Shown: positions 52,291 to 55,161 of the stretch, one piece after another
Position numbering within the stretch: position 1 is the first letter of the stretch
Layout of the letters: the number at the start of each line of letters is the position of its first letter
The notes under the pieces: generated by a model
Database searches by the model: none
The model's input: the letters and a program-made list of their open reading frames with translations, nothing else
Told to the model about the DNA's origin: nothing
Assembly: GCA_021817045.1 (NCBI GenBank)
Contig: JAKAWG010000029.1
Location: forward strand, 1 to 55,161
Length of the DNA: 55,161 nucleotides
Direction of reading: 5' to 3'
DNA from: Acidobacteriota bacterium
Lineage (GTDB): Bacteria; Acidobacteriota; Terriglobia; UBA7540
Made by a program: the position numbers and the translations under genes

Positions 52291-53462
52291 TTAGAATTCA
52301 AGCCGCAAGCTCACTTGTCCATCCCGCCCCGGCAGCGCCTGGAGAGGTGCGCCCAGCAGGATAGATATCGACTGGCACTATTCCACTTCCGCCGGATTCG
52401 CCCTAATCAGCAGACTGAAATATTCGAAGAGAACCTGCATCTCCTCGGTGAGGTGGTGCGTTTCCGTCGACTCATCAAACTTCAGGAAACCCCGGCTTTC
52501 ATAAGTCCGGCTGGGTTGGTCGAAGCCTTCCTCGCGCTTTCTGAGAAAACCGGGCAAGCTGAGCGGAAAGGTGAAGTTGAGTTGACGGGTCTCGTGGATG
52601 CGTACGAGCGACCCGAAAAGGAACGCGCGGAGCTTCACCAAAGGCCCTCCTGCATTTGCGTCCGTGTCCCATCGAACTAGAAAGGGGCGTTTTGTCCCGC
52701 GATATCGGAAGAATCGAATGCGTTGTTGCGGTGAAAAGTGGATGCTAGCCCGTGCCACTGGTTGGTCCCGCTTTTCGTCACCACGTTCACCACTCCGCCC
52801 GAGCCGTGCCCGAACTCGGCCTTGTAACCGGACGTCAGCACTTGAAACTCCAGGATCGAATCTTGGTCAAAAGGCGCCGCCGATCCGCCGTTCATTCCGT
52901 TGCCATTCGGCATACCGTCGACCAAGAAAGAGGCGTTCCCGCCTCGTTCTCCCAGGATCGGTACTGCGTCATCGGTCCCAGGATCTTTTTGCCGGTTCAC
53001 CGCGACGCCAGGTACCAATTGCATCAAATCGAGATAGTTCCGCCCATTGATGGGCATCTGCTGAATCTCAAGCGGCAGAATCGTCGCGCCGGTTGAAGAT
53101 GTCGAACTGTCGATCAACGGTGTTTTGGCTGACACGGTGATGGCCTGCCGCACCGTGCTTATGGACAGCCTTACAGTCAACACGAGAAACCGATTCAGGC
53201 TCACCGCCAGGCCGGCGTACACTTTCGTAGTAAAACCAGTCTTGGCCACACGCAGATTATAGGTGCCGGCCTGCAAGCTGGCGATGCGGTATGATCCATG
53301 GGCACCGCTAGTGACCGTAATCTCTTGCGCCAAGACGGGCCCGTCCAGGGTGATCCTGGCACCATCGATCGCCAGACCCTCAGAATCCGTAACCATCCCT
53401 CGCACGACGGAGGTCGTCTGAGCCACCAAACGCACAGACGCTGCCGTGATTGCGAAGCACAA
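52291..53462 (-). pseudogene. Decayed TonB-dependent receptor with internal deletion
   Basis: The first 261 codons encode the carboxypeptidase-regulatory domain (GMVTDSEGLAIDGARITLDG) and plug (PINGRNYLDLMQLVPGV, FGHGSGGVVNVVTKSGTNQW). At 52677-52690 a single-base shift moves the reading frame, which continues as FLVRWDTDANAGGPLVKLRA and SRTYESRGFLKFDE. This breaks off near 52378; then only the very end, GRDGQVSLRLEF with a stop at 52291, remains. Most of the barrel is deleted. The start is also unclear (TTG at 53462). It is a relic. Confidence 0.8.
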
Positions 53463-53790
53463 AAATCGAATGAGAAACAGGAGATTGTGCTGCTGGTTAG
53501 CATAGAAAAAGCGCTCGCTGAAACTTATCCTCGGCCGACGCTAGAGCCATGACGCGATTCCCTCGTACCCACACGACCAATCAGCCGGGCGGGGGAACCC
53601 GCCTTTCGAAGCGCGTTAATGCCCATGGAGTAATATATTTAAAGCGGAAGGTCAAGAAGAAAGTGAGAGCAGAAAGGAGAGATCACCCCGCAAATCAAAA
53701 ATCGAAAGGGGCAGCAAAAGCACACCCAGCAAGTGCAAGGAACGCGAAATAAGCGAAGGTTGGAGTTGACGGGGCAGTGCGGTCGTTCTC
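53463..53790. other. Spacer without a convincing gene
   Basis: A Lys/Arg-rich 67-codon frame (53549-53752) is present on the plus strand, but it has low complexity, no ribosome site and no family features, so I do not call it. No repeats or RNA genes are seen. Confidence 0.4.
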
Positions 53791-53892
53791 TCAGCGAACG
53801 TAGGCCAGCAGCAGGATTCCAGAAACCAGCATCGCAGCGGGAACCCAGAACTGGATGTCGGTAAGAACAGCCTTCACTGTCGATACCTTCAT
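53791..53892 (-). CDS. Small single-helix membrane protein (33 residues)
   Basis: ATG at 53892 is preceded by GAGG at 6 nt spacing. The 33-residue product (MKVSTVKAVLTDIQF...) has one strong hydrophobic helix with WVPAAMLVSGILLLAYV at its C-terminus and a short basic N-terminus, ending in Arg. Small proteins with DxQFWVP followed by one helix are, as I recall, common in Acidobacteriota and have no known function. It lies 55 bp after the inositol oxygenase stop on the same strand. Confidence 0.55.
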   Translation of the reverse strand: MKVSTVKAVLTDIQFWVPAAMLVSGILLLAYVR

Positions 53893-53947
53893 ACGCTGCC
53901 TCAATCCGCCGCTTCCCGTAAAATCCTGTCTTCTGGCGAAGCCGAAT

Positions 53948-54844
53948 TTACCATTGTAACGAGGAAGGAAAATACTTGGAAATCAAATCTTCGTAATAAG
54001 GCCGAAGCTCAACCACATTCGGCGCGTGATCGGCCTTCGAGTACAGGTCGTAGGGATTGAACTCGCGCACCCGTTGGAACATTTCCCGGTCATGATCGTC
54101 CATGAGGTATTCGTACTCGCCCTCGCGGTGCGCCGGATAAAACGAATGATAACGAATCATGTAGAGCGCCTCTTCAGGCAGGTAGTCCTTAACCACGTGG
54201 TAGAAGTATTCGTCGTGGCCCCAGGACATGTCCACGTTGGCGAGCCCGCCGTGCTCCTGATAGACACCGAGGCGGGTTTGATACTCAGGCACGCGCGAAT
54301 CCGGGCTCAGCGAAAAAAACTCGTGGAAAACGATTTTCGGCGACCAGGCACAGCCCACCGGAAACGTATCGCCCACGACGGCCCACTGCGGCTCGCCCCA
54401 CAGGCAGAGGATCTTGCCCAGGTCGTGAATCAGGCCGGTCAAGATAAACCAGTCCGGGCGGCCGTCCCTCCGCGCGGCCTCCGAGGTCTGCAGCAGATGT
54501 TCGATTTGGGATAGCTCGGTGTCGGGGTCGCTTTCATCCACCAGCGTGTTGAGGAATTCCATCGCTTCCCAGATGCCCATCTTCGCCCGGCTTTTGGACA
54601 AGTATTCCGTCTTCTTGCTCCGTACAAAGTCGCGGGTCTGCTTCGAGTGGTTCTGGCGGTAAAACTCTCGAACGTGCGGTGGAGTGGTGTCCGTGAAGTT
54701 CCTGAACTCTTGGCGCTTCTTTCCATTTCCGGCTGCCGCAGCCGGGGATGCGTCCTCGGGATAGCGCGACTTCACAAAGTCATCCCATTCTTCCAAGTCT
54801 TTCAGCGGCCCATGTTGAATGCGAGGATTGCTTGGCTGCCCCAT
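53948..54844 (-). CDS. myo-Inositol oxygenase
   Basis: The 298-residue product is a MIOX, a diiron HD-type enzyme converting myo-inositol to glucuronate. Recognised parts are FRNFTDTTPPHVREFYRQNH, IWEAMEFLNTLVDESDPDTE (as two pieces), the metal-binding LTGLIHDLGKIL, and the C-terminal block EYLMDDHDREMFQRVREFNP with LYSKADHAPNV. MIOX is best known from animals and plants and is present in some Acidobacteriota. The first 50 residues include a Ala/Pro-rich stretch. ATG at 54844. No other inositol gene is near. Confidence 0.92.
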   Translation of the reverse strand: MGQPSNPRIQHGPLKDLEEWDDFVKSRYPEDASPAAAAGNGKKRQEFRNFTDTTPPHVREFYRQNHSKQTRDFVRSKKTEYLSKSRAKMGIWEAMEFLNTLVDESDPDTELSQIEHLLQTSEAARRDGRPDWFILTGLIHDLGKILCLWGEPQWAVVGDTFPVGCAWSPKIVFHEFFSLSPDSRVPEYQTRLGVYQEHGGLANVDMSWGHDEYFYHVVKDYLPEEALYMIRYHSFYPAHREGEYEYLMDDHDREMFQRVREFNPYDLYSKADHAPNVVELRPYYEDLISKYFPSSLQW

Positions 54845-55161
54845 AGCTACACCACCTTAGCCTTTTGTCCACCTTTAACACACCGCCCTCCCTGAGTCAA
54901 TGCGCGCGGGTGACGCGGGAGTAATTTGGAAGTTGTGTCTGTATAACAGCCGTCGCCGGCGCTGTGGGAATGTGGGAATCCGGCGCCGTTGGCCGGATTT
55001 CCAAGCGCGGTGGAAAGAGTGGGAAACTTGCTTGTTGAGTTTTCCACGCTTTCCATGGCGCGCCATTTCCACAGCGCAAGACCAAGGGCCAAAAGAAACT
55101 TTGGATGCTTTCGCCGCTCCGGCTCGAAATAAAAATGCCCCAGAGATCGCCATCCCTGGGG
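54845..55161. other. Right-edge spacer with inverted repeats
   Basis: No gene is supported. GGAAAGAGTGGGAAACT (55012-55028) is an inverse of AGTTTTCCACGCTTTCC (55038-55054) in 15 of 17 positions with a 9-nt loop, and ATCCGGC/GCCGGAT form a second hairpin near 54978-54998. They look like dispersed repeats. Confidence 0.5.

Noticed and set aside
53549..53752. 67-codon Lys/Arg-rich plus-strand frame
   Set aside because: Low complexity, no ribosome site and no recognisable family.
54875..55153. 92-codon minus-strand frame at the right edge
   Set aside because: It is Arg-rich, overlaps inverted repeats and shows no family similarity.
1..55161. CRISPR arrays, insertion sequences, integrases, prophage genes
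   Set aside because: I saw no regularly spaced direct repeats with unique spacers, no transposase or integrase motifs, and no phage proteins.

Overview
The window looks like a chromosomal piece of an acidobacterium (Acidobacteriota, Terriglobia-like) able to carry out dissimilatory sulfur metabolism. The inference rests on two things: carboxypeptidase-regulatory-domain TonB receptors (one intact, two decayed), which are a hallmark of that phylum, and a reductive-type apr/qmo/dsr gene set of the kind described from peatland Acidobacteriota. Nothing here fixes the genus.

Region 1 (1-14.6 kb, all minus strand) is a compact sulfate/sulfite reduction cluster. In transcription order it reads aprB, aprA, a zinc-ribbon protein, a YkgJ-type cysteine-cluster protein, qmoA, qmoB, qmoC, dsrA, dsrB, dsrD, an unknown ferritin-like helical protein, dsrL, dsrC and an RsbRD-like protein cut by the window edge. 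QmoABC would pass quinol electrons to AprAB (APS to sulfite). DsrAB then reduces sulfite onto DsrC, with DsrD as activator and DsrL as NAD(P)H-linked partner. sat and dsrMKJOP are not in the window and may lie beyond the left edge.

Region 2 (14.7-20.6 kb) holds support genes: osmC, feoB-feoA (ferrous iron uptake), a ferredoxin-NADP reductase, a STAS protein, hemA (tetrapyrrole and thus siroheme supply) and tRNA-Ala(CGC). Five 16-bp CRP/FNR-type palindromes (TGTGA-N6-TCACA) lie ahead of aprB, feoA, the reductase, the STAS gene and hemA, so regions 1 and 2 look like one regulon.

Region 3 (20.9-31.6 kb) has an MscS channel, trpC-trpF-trpB-trpA, chorismate mutase, DAHP synthase, prephenate dehydrogenase and a two-subunit CoA transferase whose subunit genes are separated by two unknown genes. 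Dispersed palindromic repeats fill the gaps.

Region 4 (31.7-45 kb) has an exported DUF5666 protein, a large TonB-dependent receptor, a cold-shock protein, phosphoglucomutase, MoaA, PyrD/PyrK and GatB. It also has a Bcp-type peroxiredoxin whose catalytic cysteine codon is replaced by an in-frame TGA followed by a SECIS-like hairpin, a strong candidate selenoprotein. Region 5 (45-55 kb) has a four-gene sugar-catabolism cluster (Tat-exported glycosidase-like protein, DapA-family aldolase, Gfo/Idh oxidoreductase, ROK kinase), a response regulator with a nonsense-interrupted histidine kinase, a decayed TonB receptor and myo-inositol oxygenase.
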